Positions 53,750 to 62,254 of a DNA stretch of 64,000 bases are shown here, piece by piece. The stretch comes from Methylobacterium sp. Leaf91. Its GTDB lineage: Bacteria; Pseudomonadota; Alphaproteobacteria; Rhizobiales; Beijerinckiaceae. Location of the stretch: assembly GCF_001422815.1 (NCBI RefSeq), contig NZ_LMMP01000049.1, positions 64,851 to 128,850 on the forward strand, in the 5' to 3' direction. The position numbers were made by a program, and so were the translations under genes. Numbering within the stretch: position 1 is the stretch's first letter; every line of letters starts with the position of its first letter. A model generated the notes under the pieces. It ran no database searches and was not told the DNA's origin. It saw only the letters and a program-made list of their open reading frames with translations.

Positions 53750-54670
53750 TCAAATTATAGAATCAGTGCTATAGTAAGCACCACTTATATCGCCGATCAG
53801 CTCAATTCTATAATCCGCGTTGAGAAGAAAATTCTCGACTCTTACTGCTCTATCAAAAACACCGTTATCTTCAAAATCAGCTTTATCATAGAAAATCATA
53901 TCGTATCCATCACTTATATATTCAATATTCTCAATGCTTGTTGACTCGAAAACAATAGCATCTTCCTCACCAATATCCTTAATGAAAATATTCCCCGTCC
54001 CAGTAAAGTTGGAAATCTTGAATAGATCCAATCCCCGTCCGCCTTCCATTTTGGAAAGCCCATCACCCGCGATAAGTATATCGTTTCCCTCACCGCCGAA
54101 TAGTCGATCGACTCCTTGATCGGCAAACAAAACGTCGTCACCTTGATTCCCGTAAATTACATCGTCTCCACTACCTCCCTTCATGTAATCGTTACCTAAT
54201 CCACCGACGATCCGATCATTTCCAGAATCTCCCAGGATCGTATCGTCTCCATCGTCTCCTCTCAGGCTATCTGAACCCGATCCGCCGAGGATCTCATCGT
54301 TGCCATAGCCCCCGGAAATTTGATCATCGCCCGCCTCACCTAAAAGTCTGTCGTTCCCCCCATCTCCAGAAATTTCATCATTTCCATCCCCACCGTAGAT
54401 GCGATCGTTCATTTGAGACGTCATTTCCACGCCACGCATTCCACCCTGTAGAATATCCCTCCCGCCAAAGCCTTGGATTAAATCACTGCCATCACCACCG
54501 GAAATGAAATCAGGCCCTTCGGAGCCCTGAATACGATCATTCCCATCAAGGCCATAAATTTCTTCGCCATATTGAGAAGCGATTATTCTGTTAGCCTCCC
54601 TCAATACCAAATCATCTTTATTGTAGAGAAATTTTACACCATTGGAACCGTAAATCCAGGCCATATTCAT
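53750..54670 (-). CDS. RTX calcium-binding repeat protein
   Basis: A 306-residue protein made mainly of about 14 RTX nonapeptides of the GGxGxDxUx type, for example GGDGSDLIQ, GGDGNDEIS, GGYGNDEIL, GGLGNDYMK and GGSGDDVIY (residues about 40-205), which fold as a calcium-stabilised beta roll. A C-terminal domain (about residues 205-306) contains the region where type I secretion signals usually lie. There is no N-terminal signal peptide or recognisable enzyme domain, so it may be a surface or biofilm protein rather than a toxin. The DNA is AT-rich and there are no secretion genes beside it. Start at 54670; an ATG two codons later is equally possible. Confidence 0.85.
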   Translation of the reverse strand: MNMAWIYGSNGVKFLYNKDDLVLREANRIIASQYGEEIYGLDGNDRIQGSEGPDFISGGDGSDLIQGFGGRDILQGGMRGVEMTSQMNDRIYGGDGNDEISGDGGNDRLLGEAGDDQISGGYGNDEILGGSGSDSLRGDDGDDTILGDSGNDRIVGGLGNDYMKGGSGDDVIYGNQGDDVLFADQGVDRLFGGEGNDILIAGDGLSKMEGGRGLDLFKISNFTGTGNIFIKDIGEEDAIVFESTSIENIEYISDGYDMIFYDKADFEDNGVFDRAVRVENFLLNADYRIELIGDISGAYYSTDSII

Positions 54671-54906
54671 GCACTCCGCTAGAGCCGCGTCGGATCATTT
54701 ACGTTCGAATGACCCAGAGCGCAGCGCGTGTGGCATACGACAGATACAATCATAAGTTTATGATAAAAATGATACACCTGGTCTGCCGTCGTCTTCGGCC
54801 TTAAAAAAACGGTTCGCAGCCATACAATCGAACAAATCAGCTATTGCCGACCTGCAGGTAGATAATAATGAAATATTTTTATGAAATAAAAACAGAATAG
54901 TTATGG

Positions 54907-55473
54907 TTAGAGCGTAATCTTGCGCTCAATCGTCAACCGCTGCACCCCTTTACCCCCCAAAACCGGCCGCTTCGAACTCAAAATCCGGGAATTCACCCCG
55001 GTCCAGCCGATCTCACCCGAGATCCGCCCGTACTCGATCTTGGGGCAGCGGTTCATCACCACGGTGACGCCCGCCGCCTCGGCGCGGGCGGCGGCGGCAT
55101 CGTCGCGGACGCCGAGCTGCATCCAGACGATCTTCGGCAGCACCGGCAAGGCGAGGGCCTCGTCCACGAGGCCGCCGGCCGCGTCGGAATTGCGAAAAAT
55201 CTCGACCATGTCGACCGGGCCGGGGAGGTCGGCGAGGCGGGCGACGACGGGCTTGCCCAGCAGCATCTGCCCGGCGAGGCCGGGATTGACCGGGATCACG
55301 TCGTAGCCCCGCGACAGCAGGTATTTCAGCACGATCCAGCTCGGCCGGGCCGGGTTCGCGGACGCGCCCACGAGGGCGATGGTCTTCGTCTCCGTGAGGA
55401 GCCGGCGGATCAGCGCATCGGGATAGCGGTCGTGGCGCGAGGTGTCGGGCTGGGCGGCGTCGGGCTGGGTCAT
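54907..55473 (-). CDS. CoA-binding domain protein (YccU-like)
   Basis: A 188-residue protein with one Rossmann-like CoA-binding domain: TKTIALVGASANPARPSWIV, LKYLLSRGYDVIPVNPGLAG, then RNSDAAGGLVDEALALPVLP, IVWMQLGVRDDAAAARAEAA and VVMNRCPKIEYGRI. It resembles E. coli YccU and the N-domain of succinyl-CoA synthetase alpha, without the catalytic remainder. Function unknown. The ATG at 55473 starts MTQPDAAQPDTS; the longer open frame overlaps the divergent thioesterase gene. Confidence 0.9.
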   Translation of the reverse strand: MTQPDAAQPDTSRHDRYPDALIRRLLTETKTIALVGASANPARPSWIVLKYLLSRGYDVIPVNPGLAGQMLLGKPVVARLADLPGPVDMVEIFRNSDAAGGLVDEALALPVLPKIVWMQLGVRDDAAAARAEAAGVTVVMNRCPKIEYGRISGEIGWTGVNSRILSSKRPVLGGKGVQRLTIERKITL

Positions 55474-55537
55474 CGGAACTCTTGAAAACGAAGCCCGAGA
55501 CTTGTCCGCCATCGCGGCGCATGCTGCAAGGCGGGTC

Positions 55538-55966
55538 ATGACGACTGCCATGAGCCTTTCCGAGACCATCGCCTTTCTGGAGCGGGACTTCCCGCAGATG
55601 AACCATGACGGGCCGGCCTTCCACCTCGAATCGGTGGGTCCGCTCTCCGCGCGGATGCGGCTCGACTATCACGAGCGCTTCCTGCGCCCCGGCGGCACGA
55701 TCTCCGGCCCGGCCATGATGGCGCTGGCCGATTACGCCCTCTACGCGGCGATCCTCGCCAATATCGGCCCGGTGGGTCTGGCCGTGACGACGAACCTCTC
55801 CTTCAACTTCCTGCGAAAACCCGGCCCCACCGGGCTCGTCGCCGAGGCCGCCCTCCTCAAGCTCGGCAAGCGCCTCGCGGTGGGGGAAGCGCGCCTCTTC
55901 GCCACCGGCTCGGACGACCTCGTCTGCCACGCCACGGGGACGTATTCGATCCCGCCGGAGCGGTGA
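55538..55966 (+). CDS. PaaI-family hotdog thioesterase
   Basis: A 142-residue single-hotdog protein. The core GGTISGPAMMALADYALYAA, TNLSFNFLRKPGPTGLVAEA and the end VCHATGTYSIPPER match PaaI/YdiI-like acyl-CoA thioesterases, with the usual acidic residue in the ALADYAL helix. The N-terminal MTTAMSLSETIAFLERDFPQ is a family-type helix. It is divergent from the CoA-binding gene, and a joint role in CoA metabolism is possible but unproven. Confidence 0.85.
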   Translation: MTTAMSLSETIAFLERDFPQMNHDGPAFHLESVGPLSARMRLDYHERFLRPGGTISGPAMMALADYALYAAILANIGPVGLAVTTNLSFNFLRKPGPTGLVAEAALLKLGKRLAVGEARLFATGSDDLVCHATGTYSIPPER

Positions 55967-56006
55967 GCACGTGACCCTCCGCCCTCCGCCGGTCCGGCGC
56001 GAGCAT

Positions 56007-56192
56007 CCCCTCGCTCCGCCGCGCGGGGAGAGGGACGCGACGACCCCGTCGGCGGCGCGTCGAGGCGGCAGCCGACGGTGAGGGGGCGGTTCCGGGGGAG
56101 CCTCTTCCGGCGACGCCCCCTCACCGTCGCTCCGCTCATCACAGGCACGACAAGGTGCCTGTGATCCTCTCCCCGCGTGCGGGGAGAGGGGA
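56007..56192. repeat. Intergenic palindromic repeat, family A copy 3
   Basis: Same organisation as the 17622-17802 copy, with the right end CTCTCCCCGCGTGCGGGGAG. The inner hairpin is ATCACAGGCAC/GTGCCTGTGAT (56138-56165), one paired change relative to ATCACAAGCAC/GTGCTTGTGAT. Confidence 0.9.
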
Positions 56193-56310
56193 AGCCGGTG
56201 CTGGATATCTCCTGACTACGGAAAATGCGCTTTCGCAGGGTTCGGCCGATTTCGCTTGTCTGACACCGCTTTAGCATCCTCGATCCCGCCCGAGCGGTGA
56301 GCCGCCACCC

Positions 56311-56438
56311 ACCCTCCCCCCTCTGCGGGGGAGGGTGCCTGCGGAGCAGGCGGGAGAGGGGGCGGCCTCTCCGGATGGGGCGCTCCCCTCACCCGACCCA
56401 CTTCGTGGGCCACCCTCTCCCGCAGAGGGGAGAGGGGG
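56311..56438. repeat. Intergenic palindromic repeat, family B copy 2
   Basis: Begins ACCCTCCCCCCTCTGCGGGG and ends CTCTCCCGCAGAGGGGAGAG. Inner hairpins are GCCTGC-GGA-GCAGGC and CCCAC-TTC-GTGGG, compared with GGTCGC-GGA-GCGACC and CCCGC-TGAC-GCGGG in copy 1. Confidence 0.9.
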
Positions 56439-56563
56439 AGCCGGTGCCGGATAGTCCTGGCCCGGACAACCGCGCTTCCTCACGCTTCAGCCGGTCTCGC
56501 TCACCGATGGCGACGTGCCCAGTCTCGATCCCGCCGAAGCGCCCGGCCATTCCCACCCATCCA

Positions 56564-56676
56564 CCTCATCCTGCGGCGCCGCAGCGAAGCGGAGGCCTCG
56601 AAGGAGGGCTCCAGCTTGCGCATGATGGCTGAAGCCCTCCTTCGAGGCCCGCTGGCGCGGGCGCCTCAGGATGAGG
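56564..56676. repeat. Intergenic palindromic repeat, family D copy 2
   Basis: Begins CCTCATCCTG and ends CCTCAGGATGAGG, with the inner pair CCTCGAAGGAGGGCT/AGCCCTCCTTCGAGG. It completes a cluster of three different repeat families in the 915 bases between the thioesterase gene and rplM; apart from the repeats and the rplM promoter nothing is seen there. Confidence 0.88.
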
Positions 56677-56780
56677 GCGCGGGTGGGAGGGGAGCGGGAA
56701 GGATGCGGTATCCTGATACCTCAACCCCGAAATGCTTCGTTTCCTTGAGGTTTTTGCCGATTCCCATCATCCGAAATGCC

Positions 56781-56809
56781 TTGACGACTCATCCGCAGAC
56801 CCGTATTGC
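56781..56809 (+). promoter_or_regulatory. Promoter candidate for rplM-rpsI
   Basis: TTGACG, 17 bases, TATTGC, about 73 bases before the rplM ATG. The -35 box and the spacing are good, the -10 box is only fair. Confidence 0.45.
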
Positions 56810-56881
56810 AGCCTCCAACGCCGCTGCGTGTCTCACGTGGCGGCGCATCGTTTTGCAAGACATCATACGGAACGCCACGGG

Positions 56882-57343
56882 ATGAAGACCTTTTCTCTGA
56901 AGCCCGCCGACGTCGACAAGAAGTGGATCATCGTCGATGCGGAGGGTCTGGTCGTCGGCCGGCTCGCCACCATCATCGCGATGCGCCTGCGTGGAAAGCA
57001 CAAGGCTTCCTACACGCCTCACGTCGATTGCGGCGACAACGTCATCGTCATCAACGCCGAGAAGGTGAAGTTCACCGGCCGCAAGCGCGAGCAGAAGGTG
57101 TACTACCACCACACCGGCTACCCGGGCGGCATCAAGGAGCGGACCGCGAAGTTCATCCTCGACGGCCGGTTCCCCGAGCGCGTGGTCGAGAAGGCCGTTG
57201 AGCGTATGCTCCCCCGTGGACCGCTGTTCCGCCAGATCATGGGCAATCTCCGGGTCTACAAGGGCACCGAGCACCCCCACACCGCCCAGCAGCCGCAGGC
57301 GCTCGACGTCGGCAGCCTCAACCGCAAGAACGTGAGCGCTTGA
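56882..57343 (+). CDS. rplM: 50S ribosomal protein L13
   Basis: A 153-residue protein of the large subunit. MKTFSLKPADVDKKWIIVDA, EGLVVGRLATIIAMRLRGKH, VDCGDNVIVINAEKVKFTGR, YYHHTGYPGGIKERTAKFIL and GNLRVYKGTEHPHTAQQP are L13 motifs. The ATG at 56882 gives the family start; longer reading frames upstream are not supported. It is directly followed by rpsI, the usual pair. Confidence 0.97.
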   Translation: MKTFSLKPADVDKKWIIVDAEGLVVGRLATIIAMRLRGKHKASYTPHVDCGDNVIVINAEKVKFTGRKREQKVYYHHTGYPGGIKERTAKFILDGRFPERVVEKAVERMLPRGPLFRQIMGNLRVYKGTEHPHTAQQPQALDVGSLNRKNVSA

Positions 57344-57345
57344 TC

Positions 57346-57825
57346 ATGGCGACCCTCCAGTCCCTCTCCGACCTGAACCGCGCCAACGTCGAAGATCCCG
57401 AGAACGCGGCTCCCGTCCACGTTCAGAAGCTCGACGCCCAGGGCCGCGCCTATGCCACCGGCAAGCGCAAGGACGCGGTCGCCCGCGTCTGGATCAAGCC
57501 CGGCAACGGCACCGTCGTGGTCAACGGCCGCACGGTCGAGACCTACTTCGCCCGCCCCGTGCTGCGCATGATCCTGCGCCAGCCGCTCACCATCGCCAAC
57601 CGCGTCGACCAGTACGACATCACGGTCACGGTGCATGGCGGCGGTCTCTCCGGCCAGGCCGGCGCCGTTCGTCACGGCCTGTCCAAGGCGCTCACCTATT
57701 ACGAGCCCGAGCTGCGCGCGCCCCTGAAGCGCGAAGGCTTCCTGACCCGCGACAGCCGCGTGGTCGAGCGCAAGAAGTACGGCCGCAAGAAGGCTCGCCG
57801 CAGCTTCCAGTTCTCGAAGCGCTGA
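57346..57825 (+). CDS. rpsI: 30S ribosomal protein S9
   Basis: A 159-residue S9 with an alphaproteobacterial N-terminal extension of about 35 residues (MATLQSLSDLNRANVEDPEN). The core is AYATGKRKDAVARVWIKPGN, then GGGLSGQAGAVRHGLSKALT, and it ends with the basic tail RKKYGRKKARRSFQFSKR that reaches the P-site tRNA. The ATG at 57346 follows the rplM stop by two bases; a TTG two codons earlier overlaps that stop. A terminator follows. Confidence 0.97.
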   Translation: MATLQSLSDLNRANVEDPENAAPVHVQKLDAQGRAYATGKRKDAVARVWIKPGNGTVVVNGRTVETYFARPVLRMILRQPLTIANRVDQYDITVTVHGGGLSGQAGAVRHGLSKALTYYEPELRAPLKREGFLTRDSRVVERKKYGRKKARRSFQFSKR

Positions 57826-57850
57826 GCGTTTCGGTTCTCTCGAGTTTTGG

Positions 57851-57880
57851 AAAGGGCGGCCTCGTGCCGCCCTTTTCGTT
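57851..57880 (+). terminator. Intrinsic terminator after rpsI
   Basis: Stem AAAGGGCGGC/GCCGCCCTTT with a 5-base loop (CTCGT), followed by TCGTTTG, starting 25 bases after the rpsI stop. Confidence 0.88.
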
Positions 57881-57908
57881 TGTCGCGACACAGTCCGAAG
57901 GTCACTCG

Positions 57909-58160
57909 ATGCCCAACGTCTTCCGGCGCGTTCACGCCCCCGTCGTCACCGCGGTCACGCTCTGCCTGTCGAAGGCCGGCGGCGAGGTGAAGGGCGAAGT
58001 GAAGCTCGCCGACGGACGCCAGTTCAGCACCACCGGCCTGCTTCCCATCGCCCAGGCCTTCGGCATCGCCGTGCATGTGGCCAACGAGGGCGGCATGGAA
58101 ATCGTGGTCATCGATCCGCAAAGCGCATGGAAGCCGAGCTGGGGAACGCTCGAGGGTTAG
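57909..58160 (+). CDS. Small hypothetical protein
   Basis: An 83-residue protein starting MPNVFRRVHAPVVTAVTLCL, with a strand-rich middle (GGEVKGEVKLADGRQFSTTG) and GMEIVVIDPQSAWKPSW near the end. No family is recognised. The region between the rpsI terminator and this ATG is short; its composition fits the neighbouring chromosome. Confidence 0.5.
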   Translation: MPNVFRRVHAPVVTAVTLCLSKAGGEVKGEVKLADGRQFSTTGLLPIAQAFGIAVHVANEGGMEIVVIDPQSAWKPSWGTLEG

Positions 58161-58258
58161 AGATTCGCGCGAAGACCCGTCGCGTACCGCTCGAAAGGGG
58201 GGTCCGATTCCGCTCGGAAGCCGTCGCCATTCGGGTGGAATCGCCCTAGTTTCGGGAC

Positions 58259-60349
58259 ATGATCCAGCCGACGAAACCCTCCTTCGACCCCCGTCCCACC
58301 CGCGCCGACCCCGATGACGACCCCCATCTCTGGCTCGAAGAGGTGGAGGGTGCGGAGGCCGTCGCCTGGGTCGAGGCGCGCAACGCCGAGACGCTGGCCC
58401 GCTTCACCGACCCTGTCATGGAGCGCGACCGCGAGGCGGTGAAGGCCATTCTCGACCGGCCTGACAAGATCCCTCTCGTGTCACGGCGCGGCCATCTCCT
58501 CTACAATATCTGGCGCGATGCCGAGCATCCCCTCGGTCTGTGGCGGCGCACCAACGAAGCCTCCTACCGGGCCGGCACCCCCGCCTGGGAAACCCTTCTC
58601 GACATCGACGCCCTGGCGAAAATCGAAGGCGTAGACTGGGTTTGGGGCGGCGCGACGCTCATCCCCGGCACCCATGACCGCGCCCTGCTGAAGCTCAGCC
58701 GGGGAGGGGGCGACGCTACCATTCTGCGCGAGTTCGACCTGCCGACGCTCAGCTTCGTCGCCGACGGTTTCACCCTGCCCGAGGCGAAAGGCGGGGCGGA
58801 TTGGCTCGACCGCGACACGCTGATCCTGTCGAGCGCCCTCGGCGAGAGCATGGCCACCCGCTCCGGCTATTCCCGCACGGTTCGACTCTGGACGCGCGGC
58901 CAGGACCCGCTCGCGGCCACCGTCCTGTTCGAGACCGCGCCCGAGAATATGGGCCTGTGGGGCGAGGTCGACCACGCCGCGCCCTCCGAGCGCGTGGTGT
59001 TCATGGAGCGCACCGGCTTCTTCGACGGCATCCTGCATATCGGCGACCGAACTGGCCCGACCCACCGCATCGACGCCCCCACCGACGCCGAAATCTCTCT
59101 CCACGGCGACCATCTCGTCATCCGAACCCGCTCTGAATGGAGCATCGGCGGCGCGCTCCACGTGCCCGATACGGTCCTCGCCATCGGCCTTCCGGCCTTC
59201 CTCGACGGGGATCGCGGCTTCACCGTGTTGTGGACGCCCTCCGACCGCCGGGCGCTGCAGAACGTCTCCTGGGCCGGGCCGCGCCTCATCGTCGACGCCC
59301 TCGACGATCTGCGCCCGTCCTACAACGTGTTCGAACCGGGGGAGGGCGGCTGGAACCGCCTCAGCCTTCCGGGCCTGCCGGAGATCGGCAGCGTGTCCGT
59401 CTGGCCCTTCGATTCCGAGCAGAGCGAGTCGGACGGGTCTCTGCTCGCGCTGGTTCAGGATCCGCTAACGCCGCCGACGCTGCTGTCGATCCCCGGCGAT
59501 CTCTCGGCTCCCACCATCCTGCGCACGACGCCATCGGCCTTTGATACCAAAGGCCTGACGGTCACTCCCCACGAGGCCATCTCGGTGGACGGCGAGCGCA
59601 TCCCCTACGTCCAGGTCGGGCCGACTGGGGCGACCGGCGACGCGCCGGTGCATCTGTCAGCCTATGGCGGATTCCAGATCTCGCTGCTTCCCACCTACCA
59701 GGCGGTGCTCGGCAAACTCTGGCTGGAAAAGGGCGGCATCGGCATCGTCGCCAACATCCGTGGCGGTGGCGAGTTCGGCACCCGCTGGCATCAGGCCGGC
59801 CGGCGCGAGGGTAAGGCGCTGGCGCATGACGATTTCGCGGCGGTGGCCGCCGATCTGGTGGCGCGCGGCGTCACGAAACCCCAGCGCATCGCCGCGCAGG
59901 GCGGCTCGAATGGCGGCCTCCTCATCGCCAACATGCTGACCCGCTACCCCGAGCGCTTCGGCGCCCTGTTCTGCACGATCCCGCTCATCGACATGCGGCG
60001 CTATTCGAAACTCCTGGCGGGCGCGAGTTGGATCGCCGAATACGGCGATCCCGATGTGGAGGCGGATTGGAGTTTCCTCGGCGCCATCTCTGCCTATCAC
60101 ACAGCGGAAGCGGGCAAGCCCTATCCGCCGATCCTCATCGCCACGACGCGACGCGACGACCGCGTCCATCCGGGGCATGCCCGCAAGATGGCGGAGAAGC
60201 TACGCCATCTCGGGTACGACCCGGCTTTCTTCGAGCCGGCGGCCGGAGGTCACGGCTACGGCAAGGACAATTCCGAGACCGCCGCTTTCCTGGCCCTCGG
60301 GATGGGCTTCCTTCGGCAGTCGATCGGCTGGGTTCCGGAGGACAGCTGA
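58259..60349 (+). CDS. Prolyl oligopeptidase family serine peptidase (S9)
   Basis: A 696-residue two-domain enzyme with no signal peptide. A beta-propeller covers about residues 70-410, starting after DPHLWLEEVEGAEAVAWVEA. The alpha/beta-hydrolase domain has the triad Ser550 (AAQGGSNGGLLIANML), Asp634 (TRRDDRVHPGHARKMAEKLR) and His665 (AAGGHGYGKDN), in the S9 order, with GGIGIVANIRGGGEFGTRWH as oxyanion-side landmark. It should hydrolyse short peptides in the cytosol. The substrate range (prolyl or acyl-peptide type) is undecided. It converges with surf1. Confidence 0.94.
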   Translation: MIQPTKPSFDPRPTRADPDDDPHLWLEEVEGAEAVAWVEARNAETLARFTDPVMERDREAVKAILDRPDKIPLVSRRGHLLYNIWRDAEHPLGLWRRTNEASYRAGTPAWETLLDIDALAKIEGVDWVWGGATLIPGTHDRALLKLSRGGGDATILREFDLPTLSFVADGFTLPEAKGGADWLDRDTLILSSALGESMATRSGYSRTVRLWTRGQDPLAATVLFETAPENMGLWGEVDHAAPSERVVFMERTGFFDGILHIGDRTGPTHRIDAPTDAEISLHGDHLVIRTRSEWSIGGALHVPDTVLAIGLPAFLDGDRGFTVLWTPSDRRALQNVSWAGPRLIVDALDDLRPSYNVFEPGEGGWNRLSLPGLPEIGSVSVWPFDSEQSESDGSLLALVQDPLTPPTLLSIPGDLSAPTILRTTPSAFDTKGLTVTPHEAISVDGERIPYVQVGPTGATGDAPVHLSAYGGFQISLLPTYQAVLGKLWLEKGGIGIVANIRGGGEFGTRWHQAGRREGKALAHDDFAAVAADLVARGVTKPQRIAAQGGSNGGLLIANMLTRYPERFGALFCTIPLIDMRRYSKLLAGASWIAEYGDPDVEADWSFLGAISAYHTAEAGKPYPPILIATTRRDDRVHPGHARKMAEKLRHLGYDPAFFEPAAGGHGYGKDNSETAAFLALGMGFLRQSIGWVPEDS

Positions 60350-60355
60350 AGCGTC

Positions 60356-61099
60356 TCAGGCGCCGCGCCGGCGCATCCCGTCGCGGATGACGTAGGCGCC
60401 ACCAGCCGCGGCCATGATGGCGAGCGCGTACCATGTCAGGGCGTAGACGAGGTGGTTGTCGCTGAAGGCCACCACGGTGAGCCCACCAATAGGGTAGATG
60501 CCGGGATCAGGCCCGGCCTCGGCATCGATGAAGTAGGGCGCGGTCGCTCCGAGGCCTCGCGAAGCAGCGATGGCTGCGACATCGCGCGAGTACCAGCGAT
60601 CGGCCCCGGGATCGTTGTGGCGCAGAAAGCCGCCGCCGGGCTCAGAGATGCGCAGCAGGCCGGTGACTTGGGTTTCGCCCATGGTCCGGCAAAGTTCACG
60701 CGATGCGGGATCGCGCTTATCGGCGGGGACGAAGCCGCGGTTGACGAGGATGGTCGTTCCGTCCGCGCCCACCAGCGGCGTCATTACCCAATATCCGCCG
60801 CCGAGTTCCGTCACGGCCTGGACGAGGGTTTCCCGATCGTTCGCGAAGGTCCCGGTGGCGTAGACCCGGCGGTAAGCGTCGGTGCCGGCATCGATCGAGG
60901 GCCAATCCGGCTGCCGAGGTGCAAGGACCGGAGCGGCATGGATCCGCGCATCGACGCGGGCGATCAGGTCGTGCTTCCACGCGCGGCGCTGGACCTGCCA
61001 AGTGCCCAGCGCAAGAAAGGCCGCTACGGTCAGGAGAGTTAGAACGCCGACTACCGCGAGGCCAGTGCCCGAGGGCCGGAGGGGTCTATCCGTTCTCAT
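60356..61099 (-). CDS. SURF1 family cytochrome oxidase assembly protein
   Basis: A 247-residue inner-membrane protein with one helix at each end (about residues 12-32 and 220-240) and a periplasmic domain between. LALGTWQVQRRAWKHDLIAR, YWVMTPLVGADGTTILVNRG and FVPADKRDP are SURF1 motifs. SURF1 proteins help insert heme into haem-copper oxidases; this one lies downstream of cyoD on the same strand and probably serves the Cyo quinol oxidase. A perfect 18-bp hairpin separates the two. Confidence 0.92.
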   Translation of the reverse strand: MRTDRPLRPSGTGLAVVGVLTLLTVAAFLALGTWQVQRRAWKHDLIARVDARIHAAPVLAPRQPDWPSIDAGTDAYRRVYATGTFANDRETLVQAVTELGGGYWVMTPLVGADGTTILVNRGFVPADKRDPASRELCRTMGETQVTGLLRISEPGGGFLRHNDPGADRWYSRDVAAIAASRGLGATAPYFIDAEAGPDPGIYPIGGLTVVAFSDNHLVYALTWYALAIMAAAGGAYVIRDGMRRRGA

Positions 61100-61121
61100 C
61101 AGAATGCCGAGACGATAAAAT

Positions 61122-61162
61122 TACGGCCACGCCTCGGATACGTGATCCGAGGCGTGGCCGTA
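61122..61162 (-). terminator. 18-bp perfect hairpin between cyoD and surf1
   Basis: TACGGCCACGCCTCGGAT and its exact inverted copy around a 5-base loop, followed on the minus strand by ATTTTATC. It has the form of an intrinsic terminator, leaking or attenuating before surf1. Confidence 0.75.
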
Positions 61163-61221
61163 GGGTACTGGTCTCGCATCGTTCTTCCCGAAAACCGGCG
61201 TCCAGTAATTGGGACGGTGCG

Positions 61222-61623
61222 CTAGTGGTGCTGATGCAAGCTGGTCGGCGTCATCGGCATCATGTTGGTGTTCAGATGATACATCACCCAGACGGAGCCT
61301 GTGAGCGTGATCACCACGAGCGTCAGGGTGAAGATCAGCGCCAGGATCGTCCACCCGCCCTCGGACTTGGTGTTCATGTGGAGGAAGTAGACCATGTGGA
61401 CAACGATCTGCACCACACCGAAGCCCATGATGACGAGGCCGGTGAGACGCGGGTTTCCGAGCACATCCCCCATGACCAGCCAGAACGGGATCGCGGTCAG
61501 GATCACTGACAGCACGAAGCCGGTGACATACCCTTTGAACGAGCCGTGACCGCTATGGTCGCCGTGGCCCTTCACGTCCTCTTCGTGGTCCGCCGCATGG
61601 GCGGACTGGCTGGCGGCGCTCAT
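61222..61623 (-). CDS. cyoD: Cytochrome bo3 quinol oxidase subunit IV
   Basis: A 133-residue protein with a His/Asp-rich N-terminus and three membrane helices: FKGYVTGFVLSVILTAIPFW, LTGLVIMGFGVVQIVVHMVY and ILALIFTLTLVVITLTGSVW, with FLHMNTK between the second and third. This is CyoD, a small subunit that assists assembly of the oxidase. Its ATG overlaps the cyoC stop in an ATGA arrangement (61620-61623), so translation is coupled. Confidence 0.95.
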   Translation of the reverse strand: MSAASQSAHAADHEEDVKGHGDHSGHGSFKGYVTGFVLSVILTAIPFWLVMGDVLGNPRLTGLVIMGFGVVQIVVHMVYFLHMNTKSEGGWTILALIFTLTLVVITLTGSVWVMYHLNTNMMPMTPTSLHQHH

Positions 61624-62249
61624 TGCAGCACTCCCATGAGATAGACGAAGGTGAAGACGCCGATCCAGATCACGTCGAGGAAGTGCCAGAACATCGAAAG
61701 GCACTGCAGCCGGCGCTGGTTCTCCGGGATAAGGCCCTTCTGTTCGGTCTGGACCATCAGCACGACGAGCCAGACGAGGCCGAGCGTCACGTGCAGGCCG
61801 TGGGTGCCCACCAAGGTGAAGAACGACGACAGGAAGGCGCTGCGCTGCGGCCCGGCGCCTTCATGGATGAGGTGTGCGAACTCGTAGAGCTCCAGGCCGA
61901 TGAAGGCGAGGCCGAACAGGCCGGTCACGCCGAGCCAGAGCTGCATCCGCCGCTGCTCGCCCTTGGCCATCTCCAGCATGGCGAAGCCATAGGTGATGGA
62001 CGAGAACAGCAACATCGACGTGTTCAACGCCACCAGCGGCAGGTCGAACAGATCCTTGGGAGAAGGACCTGCCGCATAGTTTCGACCGAGAACGGCGTAT
62101 GTGGCGAACAGGGCCGCGAAGATGAGACAATCGCTCATCAGATAGATCCAGAAGCCCAGCATGGTGCCGCCTTCGGGATGGTGATCCTCCTCCATGTAGA
62201 AGGAGGGTGCCTCGCCTTCCTTGGCGAGGGTGGGAGCGTGCGACGCCAT
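61620..62249 (-). CDS. cyoC: Cytochrome bo3 quinol oxidase subunit III
   Basis: A 209-residue membrane protein with five helices, as CyoC has. GGTMLGFWIYLMSDCLIFAA, LFATYAVLGRNYAAGPSPKD, VGTHGLHVTLGLVWLVVLMV and SMFWHFLDVIWIGVFTFVYL are the subunit III landmarks, with the conserved Glu/His residues of the family. It lies six bases after cyoB and overlaps cyoD, giving a tight operon. Confidence 0.96.
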   Translation of the reverse strand: MASHAPTLAKEGEAPSFYMEEDHHPEGGTMLGFWIYLMSDCLIFAALFATYAVLGRNYAAGPSPKDLFDLPLVALNTSMLLFSSITYGFAMLEMAKGEQRRMQLWLGVTGLFGLAFIGLELYEFAHLIHEGAGPQRSAFLSSFFTLVGTHGLHVTLGLVWLVVLMVQTEQKGLIPENQRRLQCLSMFWHFLDVIWIGVFTFVYLMGVLQ

Positions 62250-62254
62250 GGTTC

